Below are positions 11,301 to 26,300 of a stretch of DNA of 64,000 bases, piece by piece. Source of the DNA: Platycnemis pennipes (lineage: Eukaryota > Arthropoda > Insecta > Odonata > Platycnemididae); contig OW121854.1 of the NCBI GenBank assembly GCA_933228895.1, positions 11,225,131-11,289,130 on the forward strand, in the 5' to 3' direction. Numbering within the stretch: position 1 is the first letter of the stretch; every line of letters begins with the position of its first letter. Below the pieces are notes generated by a model, which had not been told where the DNA came from, did not search any database, and saw nothing but the letters and a program-made list of their open reading frames with translations. The translations under genes and the position numbers were made by a program.

Positions 11301-14300
11301 CAAAAGGGCTCCTATTATCTGAATATTTTATTTCTGCTGAATTAAATTTCCGTCAAAACTCACAAAATGTTAAAAGTTGAAATCAATGCATTAAAAGCTA
11401 CAAGTATACCCCAATGAAAAAGTATATTAAACCTCATAAGTTAAACCCTTATGCAAACTATACGCACTTTTCATACACATTCCGCGGACGTGTATCGCAT
11501 TTCCGGGGCCGTGTATGTTTCCTTCGGTAAAATTACAATGAAGATGTCTAATCCTTCAAGAAAGAAGGAGCGTGTCGCGGTAGTTCTGGGAAGTTGAGGA
11601 TTACTAAAAAGGCATCGAAGAGAAAGTTAATGGCCGATTTACTGGCGGACTTCGGTACAGGTATCACTAAGGTGCGCGAAAAATACAAACCAAAGCCAAG
11701 TTGTTGGACTGGATCAAACTCGGATAGCACGAGTGAAATTCGCTTCTAAGCGAATAAAAAATTGATTAACGTGGTTATAACCCTAGATTGTGAGAGGGAA
11801 CCAAAAATGTACAAATATTTGTATTATCAAACAAAACGTAATCGCGCCACTGCGAACGAGGCAATTAGCAACGGCAGCATCGTATTCAGGAATATCGTAG
11901 TTGAGGTGGTTTGTTACATGACTAAAATGCTTAGAGAGGGAGCTAAGGGAACCATTCAATAATTACGTCGAGCGCGAAAGGTGGAGAGGGAAGAATGACT
12001 CTTCTTACTGACTCACGAATGGGGGTATGGGAATCGAAGATGATCTTACGTAAGATTTTGTTTACACGAGTGATCATACTTGTATTACCATTTTAATAAT
12101 TATCGTATCGCATTTTTATAACTGCAAGCTCGTATTTACTACGAGCTATTGTGCTCCAACAGCCTCTAGATCTGAGTCTCAGAAGTTAAAAAAACGAGAG
12201 GTAAAATTTTCCAAACAACATAGCCTCGGATTCCTTGTGATGAGCGGAATACATGTGATCATGAATTTTAACACTACTAGGCAAATATCGCATTAAGGAT
12301 GTACACAAGGGATACATTGTACGTCTGATTCACAACTACGTAAATAAGAGACAATACTAATAAGATTCACAACTGAATGTTCCACAAATTGATGGGGCTT
12401 ATTCCATGCACGTCAGCGACGGTTATTAGTTTTCGTTGGTGATATAAAGGGCGGAAATGACTGGCCGATAAACGTAATGGTAGAAAAACAACGAGAATTT
12501 AGATTTTTCTCCCTGACTGTCACGATAATTCCCTGACTTTTCCCTGACTTCTCCAGAAATGCAAAATTCCCTGACAATTCCAGGTTTTCCCGGTTTTCCC
12601 TGACGATCGCCACCCTGTCCAACTGAATTACAACAAAACATAATTGTTATTCTTTCTTTGCTTAGTTTTCCTCTTTTGCACTCGACATGTTTCAAAGAAA
12701 GTGTCTTGTTCGGAATGGCTCTGTAAAAAAGACCAGTTTTGTCCATATTAAAAATGTCTCTGGCCTCATAACCCTCCACAATAGACGACACTCTCAATTT
12801 CCATTCCTTAACAGTCTCTGGAGAAACATCTCCTCCTTCACCACTAATTGATCTAAAAACAATATTGTTCCTGGTCCGGAAACGTTCCAACCAACCATTA
12901 CTAGCTGCAAATCCCTCAATCTGAAGTTGATTTGCAATGTCCAAAGCTTTCTGTTGCAGTATTGGACCACTAACCGGCAAATATTTTGCTCTGGCACACT
13001 TAAACCATTCATATAACCTATCATTAACTTCACTAAACTTCTGATCTCTCTTCCTTTTTATCCCTCGATTCTTGTTGTCCTCCCACTCTTGTAGAATAGT
13101 GTCCCTGTTTTTAATGATAACGTTTATCTGTGTCCTTCCGCACTTAAATTTTTCGGCAATTTTCCTTGCTGACATCCCATTATCACTGTCAAAAATAACA
13201 CTTCTTCTCTCTTCTAAAGACAATACCACTTTGCTTCTGCTGCTCATTTCGCAATCCACTGCCAAATCTTCCGTAAGCTCCAACCGCCCAACACACCGTG
13301 CCAGTCGCGAATACGTTTGATATTTTGCCTCCTTTGCTTGAGGTGTCGGACCGGAAGCAGAAATAGGAAGCAGCTTACAATGTAAGTCGCTTATAAGTAA
13401 GCTCGTAAGTATAATCGAGGAACGAACGGATGGTCCCCGATATTTCCTTCGTCAGAGGGAACGAAACAATGTAATGCCTTGTCAATGTAAGTGTATCAAG
13501 TGTACATGGGCAATATAGCTCCTCTAAGGCCAATCAGAGAGAGATTTGAATTTGAGATTTCATGAAAGTGGCCGTATCTTGTTGTTACGCTCTGGCCGCT
13601 GGTCGGGAAGAGAGGTGACCGCTGAATAGGGGGTCATTTTTCAAGGGGAAGATAGGGTAAACCATTCCGTTCTGGGGAAAAATGGCCGTTTACAGGGGTG
13701 ACCGCTGAATAGAGGTGGCCGTTTGGAGAGGTTTTACTGTAATTATTATGCCCATTCATTGGTGCATAAGATTAAATTAATTCTCTCCACTGAGTCCTTG
13801 TATCGGCTAATCTCGTCATGCACCCAATACTTTGCGGAGTAACTATGTGGAAAGTCATGGTCAAATGAAGAATGTAATACCTACCTATGTATGTTTCCAC
13901 TTAAATTTATTTGGCACAAATAGTTACAATGCATAGGTATAAATACCTTAAAGAAGTGGGGGTTAGGAGGGAGGGAGGGGGTAAAGGGTTAGAGGCAGAG
14001 GGATTGAATTGAAGAGCCGCAAAGTGTTGAGTGCACCTTGAACGCAAGTGCAGCGAAAAAGACGAAATTATACCGGACTGTGACCATAAATCCAGAGTGG
14101 CGTCACTGAACATCTACTTTAATAGTAGGTGCCTCACCCTTGGAGTTGTCCCCAGTTATGTCAACATTAACTCCAACACCAAGTCTCCAGCAGGAAGATT
14201 CGCAGTCTAGGTCGCGGTGTACATGTATATGGCTTGAATTCAATTCATCCACATGGAGAAACTGTTCAGTGTAGACTACTGAACAATACAGTTGGTGGAT

Positions 14301-17300
14301 GAACAGGAAAATATAATAATGCTTGTAATTGTATTTTTTATGGGGAAAAATATGCCTCCAGTTGTTGGAAAGTATTGACTATAAATTTCAAGTTTAGGTA
14401 TTTATAGTCATTGCCATATGATTGATGATGTATGTTACAATGGAAAACCCTTTAGTGTTCTTGAAATACAAAATGTTACTTTTCATGATTCTAGAATGAA
14501 AATAACGAAAGAGTTGATCATTGCCTCCCAGGAAGTGGTGTACTCTTACTCGGTGTCAATGTACTCATCCTTTAATGTACTTCAATCCACTCCAGGCAGA
14601 ACTCTGTACTAAGTAATCCAGTGTGAATGCAGAAATAATAGGCACTCTGTGCTATTTAAGTCCTTAAATAGCTCTCTGTCCTTTAAAGTTGTCCAAAATA
14701 AAAAATCAACCCTAGCAAGCCGTAATCTCTTCTCTCTCCAAAGTATTCCTTGAAGAAATGCAGCATCTTTGGAATTCGCTATTTAAGTGTGTGTTTTTGG
14801 CCAATCTCTCCATTTGTCTGGAACTTATCACAGAACAGAATTACAAAGTACTAATTGAGACTGCAACTATGGCATTTTTTTTTTCAAGTAGGATTCTCAT
14901 TTTATGAAATTTTGGGAAAGGAGAGTGGAGATGTTGCATACCACTGGCTTGCTGTTTGGAGACAGGGCTGGAGGAACAATGTAGTGGGGCATTAGAGGAA
15001 TCGGTCGGATTCGAGGGTGAAGGAGAACAGTGGGCGTTTTTGTATAAGCCGCACACCTTTTTCCTCACACTTCTATTGTTTGCAACGTTAATTTTATTCT
15101 CCCATCCCCATTTATACAAAATTTCACGTCTGTAAATATTGACGTTAATTGGTGAGTCTCTACAGTACTTAGTCTCTATACAGTACTTGGAACTATGATA
15201 TCATCGTGTAACAAACTCTGAGCATACAATGACTAGGCATAGATTGTACATAAGACAACACATGGTTGGTTGGTTGGTTATTTAGGGGAGGCGACCGACA
15301 GCTGAGGTCATTTGTGCCATTTAGGATAGGTGGTTAATTGGGTAATGGTAGGAGTTCTCAGGGAACAGAGGAAGGGTGGAAGCCGGTGTCGGCATTAGCC
15401 TACTCTTAATGAAAGGTGCCAACGAGACCATGGCTTAACGTCCCATCCAACAGACGGAGTACTGAACTTGAAATGTCCTCCACTAAGCATTCAAGTGGGG
15501 ACTGGTTTTCCACTGAAAAATCCACTACTGCTGGGAATCGAACCTGGGCCCTCGGGATAGGAGGCCAGTACTCTAGCCACCACACCAACCCTGGCAACAC
15601 GTGGTAGTACTGATGATTTCAGCGCTGCATCTACATTTACATTTGATACCAGCTTGAGGTGCAGTAGCTCCTGGAGTAATACATAGTATGGTGATTAATG
15701 AATTCATTGGTAAGAAAGGAGAGCTCTTATTGGAATTAGTTATGGGGGTCTTAAGGTCAGTTGGCTAGTAGACAACAGTTTCACTAGCATTTCTGCCAGC
15801 ATCTTCAGGTCGAAGGTTTGACCTGAAGATGCACACTTTCGACCTGAGGACACTGGTAGGAGAGCCAGTAAAACTGAAGAAAACCCGAAACAATGCAGAG
15901 ATTAAACCATCACCACCAAAACCTTGATTCTAACATGGGGGTCTTAATTTTGGTAGGGGAGTAAACGTTGGTGATAATAATTATAATTCATTTGTTCCAC
16001 TCTAACAAACATACTTACATTTAACGAGAAAAAGAGTGAAAGTGGCCATCCCAGAAGATATTGGTATTTGGCCAGAAGATTTGGCATTATGATTCCTGAT
16101 GCATCTAGTAACATTTGGATGAAAAAGAGTGACTACTAATGAGTGTAATTCTCAGTACTCGCTGTGACAGATCTCTACTTTTGTGGTTTCAAAACCATTT
16201 AAGGTCTGTCATGTTCTGCATCTGAAGCGCAAGCTGCCCAAAGCCAAAGATTGCACTGTCTCAGCCTGCTCTAGGCTTCTCCCACGCCACCAGAGCAGCA
16301 GCTGGGCTCAAGGCCACTGTTGGTTAAGGCGACACTCCATTGACTCAACGTTAACTAGTATTTAGGGGAGGTGTGGCAAGTTGCTTGCATTGGCTTCCAC
16401 ATTTTGTCCTCCTTTTTTTATGTTTTCTTCAAGTCTTCCTTCGAGAGATGGTGGTTTGAAAGATCATGGTGTTCCCCTAGTGAATGATGCACTCCTCTCT
16501 GGACTCGCCAGGTCAGGAAAACAGCTGCTTTTGTAACTACCCAAATACTATTGGTGGCAGCCATTTGCTAAACTCAGTGGAAAGGCTGAGAGGAGTTAAT
16601 TTGATAACATGATACCAATGCTTTTAAAGCATTGTCTGCTTAGTTTCATTAGTTGATTGAAAATACAATCATGTGCTGTGTGTGAATGTGATGTTGTGGT
16701 TTCCTAGTTTAGTCAGCTAACTCATTAGAAGCTAATTACTCACAAATGTTTTACTATGCTACATTTTTGTCAGTTTATTGTGCTTATGATTAATCCACGT
16801 TTAATAACTGTTTGTTCCACCCCTTAACATTTTGTTAGTGGGTTTGATTATCGCCCATTTGTCATTAACTGGTGCATGAACCTTAGAGTGCTGGATGGGT
16901 ACCTTGTGGACGCCAAGGAAAGGTGAGTCGCACATATATTTACCTTAATATTCTTGATTATTCCGCTTGGGTTGACCTAAACTAGTGTGTGGTAGGAAAA
17001 GGGGACATACCTTAGTGCCAAAAGATAATATCATGCAATCACTGGTAAACCTTGCAAAATAAGTTAATTGATTCTGAACAGTGACTTGTAAAGCAGGAGT
17101 TCCTAAAGTGAGGTATATTTTATACATTATTATCTGTGCATTAAATGAAACCACGTTTTAATGCTAAAATTTCTCGATAAAAATTATAAGAAAATAAAAT
17201 AAGTTAATGCGTAGACAACCATATCATTATTATGTATTTATGATAAGCTGTTTCTCTAGTTTAAAGTCCAACCTATGTCAATTGATCCAAGCCCTGTGAC

Positions 17301-20300
17301 TGATGGCATGCACTGAGCAGCAAATGAATGAACATTTCATTCTTTGGCCATAGTCACTGAAGCAGCAGGCTCCTCTGTTGGGTAGTCGGGTTTCAGTACA
17401 GTGGAAGTGTGGCAATGTGATAGTCTCCGAAGTAGAGGCGACTTATGTTTTGCACTTTTTAGTCAGGTGTTGCCTCAGATGGTGATGGAGGTGTGATGGT
17501 AAATTATGGTAGGAGATTGATTCTGCCTCTGTTGGCGTCATTTGTTTGGCACGTGATCTCACTAAAAGTAGTCACCAGGGGAATGAGGGAGCTCGCATAC
17601 ATTGTTTGCCAGTTGTTTTCTTCAAGTCTTCCTTCGAGAGATGGTGGTTTGAAAGATCATGGTGTTCCCCTAGTGAATGATGCACTCCTCTCTGGACTCG
17701 CCAGGTCAGGAAAACAGCTGCTTTTGTAACTACCCAAATACTATTGGTGGCAGCCATTTGCTAAACTCAGTGGAAAGGCTGTTTGGCTTTTTTATACATT
17801 ATTATCTGTGCATTAAATGAAACTACGTTTTAATGCTAAAATTTCTCGATAAAAATTATAAGAAAATAGAATAAGTTAATGCGTAGTCAGGTGTTGCCTC
17901 AGGCAAATTGTTGCTGCATTTCTTTTTCTATCATCTCCAGTAAGTAGAATGTTGGGAAATTTCTGGACCAGTGCTAGCAGTGGGACTGGTTGTTAAAAAA
18001 ATCATACTGTCACACCGATAATGGGCCATCTGGTCCTCCTACTCTATGGTTGTATGAAAGAAAACATGCAAGTTTAAAGGCCTTCAGCCTTACAACGAGG
18101 ATGATGCATTCTCTGCCTTTTTGGGAGGTCTATTGTCAGGCTATTGGCCACTAAGTATCCCATCCTCATTTTCCCCTCAAGTTTTAGTTTTCCTCACAGT
18201 TGAATGTTGTTATTTGAAAAATGAAGCTTTATTGTGATTGTGAATATCTGACAACAATGCAGGAAACTTTTTATCCCTATTATTTTCTTCAATTGAGTCA
18301 CTGCATATCCAGTCGTATTTGTGGATTACTTCAATGGATCAATGCTACAATGAGCACATATTTACACAATTATAAAGCTGAGGTTTCATAAAATGTGCCT
18401 TATAAATAAGTGAAAATTAATGGTGTGTTTATTGCTGATAAAATTATTGCTTTGCTGACAAAATTGCATTTGTTCTTCCCTTATAAATTGATCATTTAGC
18501 ACATTTGTGGTGATAATCATCTTAAAATAGTGAGAGAGGAAGGAACTGAGATTTGGCATTAGTTTGTGAAGGTGTATCCCCTTGAATTGTTTTCATTTAT
18601 AGTTCCAATAGTGGCAGAAGGCTTATCAAGTAATCATTTATCTGAGTTTTAACATTTGTTTGGTAATGCAATGAAAAGATCTTCTCTGGAACTGAACATG
18701 TTTTTTGGCTTTATGGTGCATTTAACGACACCCACATGCAGGATATAATATGTTGAAAAGAAGAACTTAAGTGGTAAAATCTACACAGTTTATTACCACC
18801 GGCCAAGTTTTTGACTGGTCACCCCCATTATCAAGGTCTAAGTGATAATGATGGTGACCTGTCGTAACCTTAGTTGGTGGTGTGTGGATTATACTACTTA
18901 ACTTTTTTTCTTTTTAAGATGATTAAGTTCCACAAAGGAAACCCTGAAACAATCTGTATATGGTATGGATCAAAATTATTTGAACTTTCCAAGGTACATA
19001 CCTTGTCAAATCTGCTTGTCTAATGAAATTTTTGTGAACAAATATCCATTTGTATTGTGCAAATGTTTTCCTAGAAGATTTTTATGTATTTATGAGCTAT
19101 TTAATTGAAATTAGGAACTAGATACATGTTATGTGTGTAAGCTTTTCTTTGGTTTCCCAAGTCTTTAATTAGATACATGTAATTGATTCACAATTCTGTT
19201 GTGTAACTGTAGTCCAATGTTTAATATCAATTTTAAATTTTTGTCTGCTAATGTACCATCATTTTCCTTCATGTCAATGTAATGGTGCTGGCTTATGCTC
19301 TGGATGTGTTTTATGCTCTGAAGGAATAGGCTTAGAGCGCCCATCCCAACACCAAGTACCCACAGCAATATCCGCCAATAGGAGTGTGGTGTGACCAACA
19401 GTTGGGTCATGCCGCCCTTAAAATTCTATGTAATATTTAAGAGGAACCATCAGTTTGTGATCAAAAGTGACTTGGCCCCTGTCAGATAAATGTTTTCAAT
19501 ATTTTTTGTCTCCCGAAAAGCGATCTTTCAATAACCAGTGTTTCCTGGATGATTGTAATGCCCGTATGTTTGATGTATTTGATACTCCTATTCCACACAG
19601 TGGCTACAGCTTCGTTGGGAATTTCCCTCCATTTAGTGGCAGAAATTGTTGTTAAGGTGGTTTTTTTTCCACCTTAATAACAACAACCTTTTTGCTTCTG
19701 AGAATCAAACTACCTTACCGAACCATATCTGCAGCCCTCATAGCTTTCCTTCAGAGAAAAGGGAAAAAGTACAGTTGCTATGCGAAATGACCCTCTCCAT
19801 GCTCCTGTGCCTTAGGCAGTGTTCGAGAAGTTAATCCTCGTCACGGAAGTTTTGTGACTTTGGATGTGCCCTTAAAACAACACAGGGTGAATGAACTAGC
19901 ATTTTTTGTGAGGAAAGGGACAACTCTAGTGTTCAGAAAATCTCTTCAGCTTCTGTGTTTTAAAAACACCAAAATGATTAAGTATCACTCACTCAGTGAT
20001 TCAACCCGAAGGTTGGTTTAGTTAGGTGAGGGTAGAGCTCACCCCGGACTAAGCCACAAGGCATGTGAATTTCACACATTCAGGGTAGGGGGGCCAGTTC
20101 CTTTCCCTGGGCCACCTCGCACTCCGAGGATGTTTCATTTGGGGGCGTCCAAAGACTTCACCTGGATTTGAACCCGAGTCCCTTTGATCAGTAGCTCAGC
20201 GCTTTACCCGCTCAGGATATAGGTATGAAAATATGGATTACGTTTACAATTTTTTACGATTGGTTTAGAGGTTTGGCAGAAAGATAGCAGCACAAAACTG

Positions 20301-23300
20301 TGGCATTTTAATTTTTCTGTACTTTTAAAAAATTTGCTAGTAACTAAGGAAGGATAATATTAATGAAATGAACACATTTAATGCCTTTTTAATGAAATCA
20401 CATATTCCGTAATTGTGACAACATTCAAAGTATGCACCTGTTATTCGTGCAGTTCAAACGATCTATCCAAAAGGCACCATCGCCCATAGAACTCCGTAAC
20501 AAGTAGCGGAACCATCAGTAGCTGCTTAAAACACAGTACTGTGTATTTATTCTGGAAAGTAGCATTCATAGTCATTACAGATCCATTTAAAGCAATATTA
20601 ATGTCACACATTGTCATAGGCTCTAGGTAACTTTTTGTAATTTGCAGACTGTGCTCTCTGCAAAAGCTTATTAACTACTATTGGATGCAACCAATGCAAC
20701 CATGGTCGTTCCAAGTTCACTCCATGCTTCGTGGTACTGGAGGACTCCTGGTAGGCAGTAAGTGTAGGAGCCTATGAAAAGACTATTAATACCATTTTCA
20801 GGGGAGAAGACTTTCCAAGCTGTAACAATTTTCATAGGGTATTACTTATATATACCCTCCAGAGCTTAGGGACTCTGAAGTACAATTTTTAGTTCAGGGG
20901 ACTAATATTCCCTAAGCCTCACAAAGTAAACCATGTACATTTTATGCCAGCCACAAGGCTGCCACAGTCCTGCCATCTCTGAGCCAATGGACTTATCAGC
21001 ATCAAATTTTCTCTTAATAATTTTCACGTAACAGATTAATACATTGATGGTGGGGCACAAATCAACATTAATGAATTCTGTTTTCTTAGACAAAGGGAAC
21101 TATGTACCCTGTTCTGGCTTTCCTTCACAGCTTGCGGGCCGAGTGGCTGTACTCTCAGGGCAAGGGCAGGTCATTCCGAGTGGGTGAGCAGGAAGCTCTG
21201 ATTGTCTACCTCTCATCTGTGTGCCCGCCATTGCCCTCGGGTGGGTCCTTGTCGTCGTCATATGGGCCCAGGGGGGGCCCCCGCCCAGCCTCGGCCCCTT
21301 CTGGCCACCTCTCAGCACCCGGAGGAGGAGGAGGAGGGCCCGAGGCGAATGCGGCCGCTCCTTCGGACAACGGCTACCCAGCGTCTGGTGCCCCACCCCC
21401 TGCCTCCCTCTCAGACGAGGACCGGAAGCTCCTCCTCATCCTCTCCAAGGCACAGCTTCACCAGCGGGAACTAAGGGAGCAGCAACAGAAGGGTGACAAA
21501 GTGAGTTTGGGGTGGGGAAGACTGACCTTAACTAAGCCTGCAGATACAGATAAGGTGTCGTGTTTTGTCCATATTTAGTGAAACTCCATTAGTTTGAAAC
21601 CATTCTGTGGTTGTTTTTAGATTAGCTGCACCTGAGAGATGTTTGAAAATGTGCATCAGTGCAACATCATCAGAATACAGAATCGAGACTACTCGGAGAT
21701 TGTTGGGGAGATCATTGATCATAATCAAGAATAGTAATGGTCCCAGGACATATCCTGGAGAACTCTGTATATATATTGTAGTGACTGAAGAGGATATTTG
21801 GCCATCAAAATCAACACATTGTGTTCTTTCAGAGAGTTATGACTGGGAAAGTGAGAGTTCTAAACCTGAAATCCCATAGTATTCCTGTTTGTTTCAAAGT
21901 ATAGGATAATGGACTCAGTCGAAAGCCTTTGGAGAGATCACAGAGAGTTAACAGGACGTTTGATTGTTCTTCCAGAGAACTTATGATTTTATTGACTACC
22001 ATTTTCAGAGCTGGAGTGGTAGTTTTCCCTATGTGAAAGCCATACTGACAGGAGGAAAACAGACTATTGTTTGAAGGAATGTTTCTCAGGCTTGCCTCCA
22101 GTTAATAGGCTTCATTACTGCCATAGACTATTATTTTCTAAGAAAAGATATAGCTGAGATTTAATCACAGCTTCAAATGCTTTGTCAAAGACTGGGATCA
22201 CTGAGATTGGGCGATAATTCTGAGGGCTATCCGCAGCCCCTTTCGTGTGAATGGGGATCACTCTCGAGTGTTTTAAAGCTGTGGGGAAGACTCCAGATTG
22301 AAGACAGGCTTTGAAAATAATACAGAGAGGTAGGTTGTAAGGCATTCTATTGATATCCTTATTGCCCCCGCCGACACCTCCAGTTTATTTTTATTTTTAG
22401 CAATAATCACTCTCTTTTTTTACATTTTGCTTCCCAAGAAAAATAACATTGGTCTTGGCCTCATCTCTCATGCTGAATACCTTTACGTTTGTTTTCTTTT
22501 TCTTCAAGAGATATTTGTCCCATGTCCTTTCCTTGTTAACTAGAGTTCTTTACATCTTTCTCTCTCTGCCATTACCGCTATAACATTGGCGAATTGAAAC
22601 ATGCTGATTTTTTCCTTGTGGATATTTAGTCCTGAAGCCAAGTTTTAGATTTCATGATGGCTATTCATCTGTAGATGACCCTAGTCACCATCTTCACAGG
22701 CATGTGTGGCCTGGCTTGTGGTCCTGATTATGTTCCTGATTTACATAGTTGGCAAAGCACAACTGCTTTGTCTTCCATGTAAAATGGTTCAGGTGTCCCC
22801 TCCTTTACTTCTTTTGTGCTCTTGTGTGTTTGATAGTGTTCATTTCTCTCTCCAGGGTGGCAGCACAGGCAGCAGTGTTCCCTCTGGTTACGGCATGTCC
22901 TCATCCTACTCATCCGTCCTTCCTTCAACGATGGAGTGTTCCGAGAAGGCTCCGTTTGAAGAAGCCAACCATCAGCACCTCCACGAGGTGGCTGCGACTA
23001 ATGGCAGGTCGTCATCCGACAGTGGTGTGAAGTCAAGGCCTTCAACTGCATCATCGTCTTTCGCGTCGCCATTCGTCCGTCGAAGGGTCAAGGAGCCAGC
23101 TACCCGAGGGTCACCTAAGAGATGCAGTAAGTGTGTCAATTGGCATTAACAGGAAGCATTGTTGTACATGACTCAGTGGCCATCAGCCCCATTGTCAAGC
23201 ATCTCCGTGACTGAATGATTTTTGCTCAACATACACTTATTGATATTATGCCAATTACATTGAAAGTTGGCTCTTGAACAAGTTAGTACCAATTGTTTTG

Positions 23301-26300
23301 CATTGAGTCCATTAGTCTATTATGTACCAAAGAATTCCACAGTTGGGAAAAGATTCACGAATCTGTGTCAAAAATAACCTGCTGCATGGAACCAATTACT
23401 CCCCATGTTTTTGGCCTCCCTGTCAGGTTTGTTTTCCATGGCATCCTTAACTCTAAAGAATAATATTATTATTAATTTATTGGTCACAGCAGATATGAGG
23501 ATACATATATATAACCCGTCAAGAAAAGGAAAATCACAAAAAAATATTTGCAATTGAATAACACACTATAAATAACACCTCACATTGTTAATTGGTTCCA
23601 TGAGATGTGACGTAAGTTGAATTATGACGTAAGTCAAATTTGACGTCCAAATTTGATCTAACTCATAGAAAAACACAAATAATGAAATGTTTACGCATAA
23701 TTTTCATAAAATAAATGTACTTTCTTGTATATTATAGTAAAATATTATTAATCAAAAGAAGACAGAACGTAATTACGATCCTGTTTCAAACACATCATGA
23801 ATGCATGCAACATAGGTATTTGTTATCATATTCACCTCCGCTCTTGTGGGTGATGCTTTTTGAAATCTAGATGGTATTGTAATATTCGTGCAAATGCGCT
23901 GCTCATCCATCGAAAGTTTCACATCCAACACTGTTTTAATTTAAACAAGGAATAATACTTAATGCTGTAACCTACCTGAATGGCGATATTTATGTTGTCC
24001 TTTGTAGCTGGTGGACGATGAGGTGGGTACGATGAGATGGTTGCTTCGTGGACGTAGATGGCTGAGGATTGCCCTCATCACATTAGTCATTCTGAGTGTC
24101 AATGCGTTTCAGAAACTGGTCCAGAGTGCCTTGAACTTTCTTACTCTTCTTATTTTCAAGGATTACTTTGTAAGGGGCAAAAGCTTCATGACATGCCCCC
24201 ACAGCCTTTGAAAAGCACTGAGCGTTTGTATCCATCTTTGGATCCAAATGCCTATGAATGGAACATTGGAGCATTCAAACAATGCAAGACATTTTTCCAT
24301 ACAAGTGAAGGCCTCCTCCATGTTCTTAATTGTTAAGGTTTTTGCTTCATCTTCTGGCTGTTCCACTTCACTTCTTTGCTGAGCGTGAATTTCCATCAAG
24401 TCCTCATTCGTCAGGGGCTGTTGGTCTTTCTCAAATAATTCCACTAAGTCCTCTTCCAAGCCCATTTGCAGTGAACTGCTCTATGACCCTAAGGATTCAT
24501 TGATTTCACCTTCATCAAAACCCGTAAAATCATTCACAAATTGTGGCACAGTTTCTTCCACACGCCATTCATAGCCAAGCTTTGAACATCATTCCATGCA
24601 GCTGCAATGTTTAGTATGGCCTAGTAGATGTCGTATCGCTTCCAGAAGTCACGGACTGTAAGAGACTCATCAAGATCAGTAGCGGCTATTACTTGTCGCA
24701 GTGTATGTTTCATGTAGTAGTGCTTGAAGATGGCAATAATCCCCTGGTCCATTGGCTGTAGGAGAGAGGTGGTATTAGGAGGGAGGTAGACAACGGTAAC
24801 GGCTGGGTGAGAGTCAGTTATGTTTTTCGGGTGGCTGGGAGCGTTATCGAGGAGTAGAAGGATCTTAAAAGGAAACCCTTGCCCCCTGCAATACTTCTCT
24901 GCTGCTGGGATGAAATGGTGGAAGAGCCAATCTTCAAAAATCACAACTGTAACCCAAGCCTTCAAATTTGCCTTCCATATGACAAGGAGAGATTCCTTTA
25001 CCGCATTCTTTAGAGGTTGGGGATTGTACGTGCGATAAAGAAAAGTGGCTTTAACTTGAAATCTCCCGCACCATTACCTCCTAACAATAAGGTGAAGCGT
25101 TCTTTTGAAACCTTGTAACCAGGAATAGTTTTCTCCTCCTTGGAAATAAATGAACGATCTGGTGATTAGAGACCAGGTTCATCGACATTGAATATCTGTT
25201 TGGGTAGAAACTGGTTCTTCTCAATAATCTTCGTCAGCTCAGATGGAAATGCGGCTGCTGCAACATTGTAAGCTGATGAAGAAGTCACCTTACTTCTTCA
25301 TGGAGTGAAAATTTTTTCGCTGTTTGAACATCATAAACCATCTTTGATTTGCCTTGAACTCTTTCGGCCGTATTCATAGATTCATTAGTCTACGACTAAG
25401 ATAGGTTTAAGGAAGTTCGTCCGGTGAATTCGTTAAACCCGTATTCATAGTGCCGTTTTAGCACTGACCGACCTTAAACCAGGTAGATTTAGTCCAGAGA
25501 AAGTTAAACCTATGTTATCATGGTTTAACAATGAGTTTAAGTTCATCGAGTAGCTATTTTCTCATCAGCTTTTGTGGAGTGTTGATTTATGAAGGTGTTC
25601 TCTGAAATATTTCGATTATCTCTTCTTTACAGGAAGTCTACTGTTGAAATATGCTCGCGTTTCCTTAAAAGAACGAAATTTCGAGAGGTGGGGTAAAAAT
25701 AATACAGTAAAAGAAGAACAAATTGGTGTAGAGAACCGTTGCGAAATACTGCTTCTACTAGACTAACTCATTTTTACAGGGTGAGAACATCTCGTTGCAT
25801 CAAAATAATAAACAAAACAAATGAGGCAAAAGCCGACAGGCAGACAGTTGCCTTATAATTGGACGTACAATTTTTTTTCTTCCTCCAACACCTACGTGAA
25901 AGTATTATTAGTTAGTTGTATCTGTAGTATCACGCCGGATATCGTTAGCTTAATAGTTTAGATTTATATTCATATGTTAATACTTTTAGATTTACTGCAG
26001 TAGATTAATAAAGTAGTTTTGTTCTCATGTTAGGTAATTAGTTAATCTAGTTTTTTGTTATTTTCATTTGCCAAAACAGATTAATAAGCTGGCGCTATAC
26101 TTAAGTGTTTAGATTTTTTGAATCAGTTATTATAGTTCACTTTTATTCTCTTTTTGATTACTTATGAAGGTCTAAATATTAACAAGTAGGTATACTTGTT
26201 TACAGCATGATCTAACAAGGGGAGACCACGAACCTTGCTACGCCTTTTTGAATGACATATTTTTTATGATTTTCGGAATGCCAAAGGCTGCTTGGAACAC

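Larger units (their letters stand above)
10021..13739 (-). mobile_element. Tigger/pogo-like transposon, full length, with nested insertion
   Basis: Terminal inverted repeats CAGTAAAACCTCTCTAA (left) and CAGTAAAACCTCTCCAA (right, read in reverse) are bounded by TA on both sides (10019-10020 and 13740-13741), the TA target duplication of Tc1/mariner/pogo elements. Subterminal GTGGCCGTTTGGAGGGGTGACCGCT-like units recur inside both ends. The 3719 bp include a 1406-bp foreign element plus 6-bp duplication, leaving about 2.3 kb, a normal Tigger length. Confidence 0.92.

Noticed and set aside
21100..21496. Other-frame ORFs over exon 7
   Set aside because: Low-complexity shadows of the true CEP97 frame.
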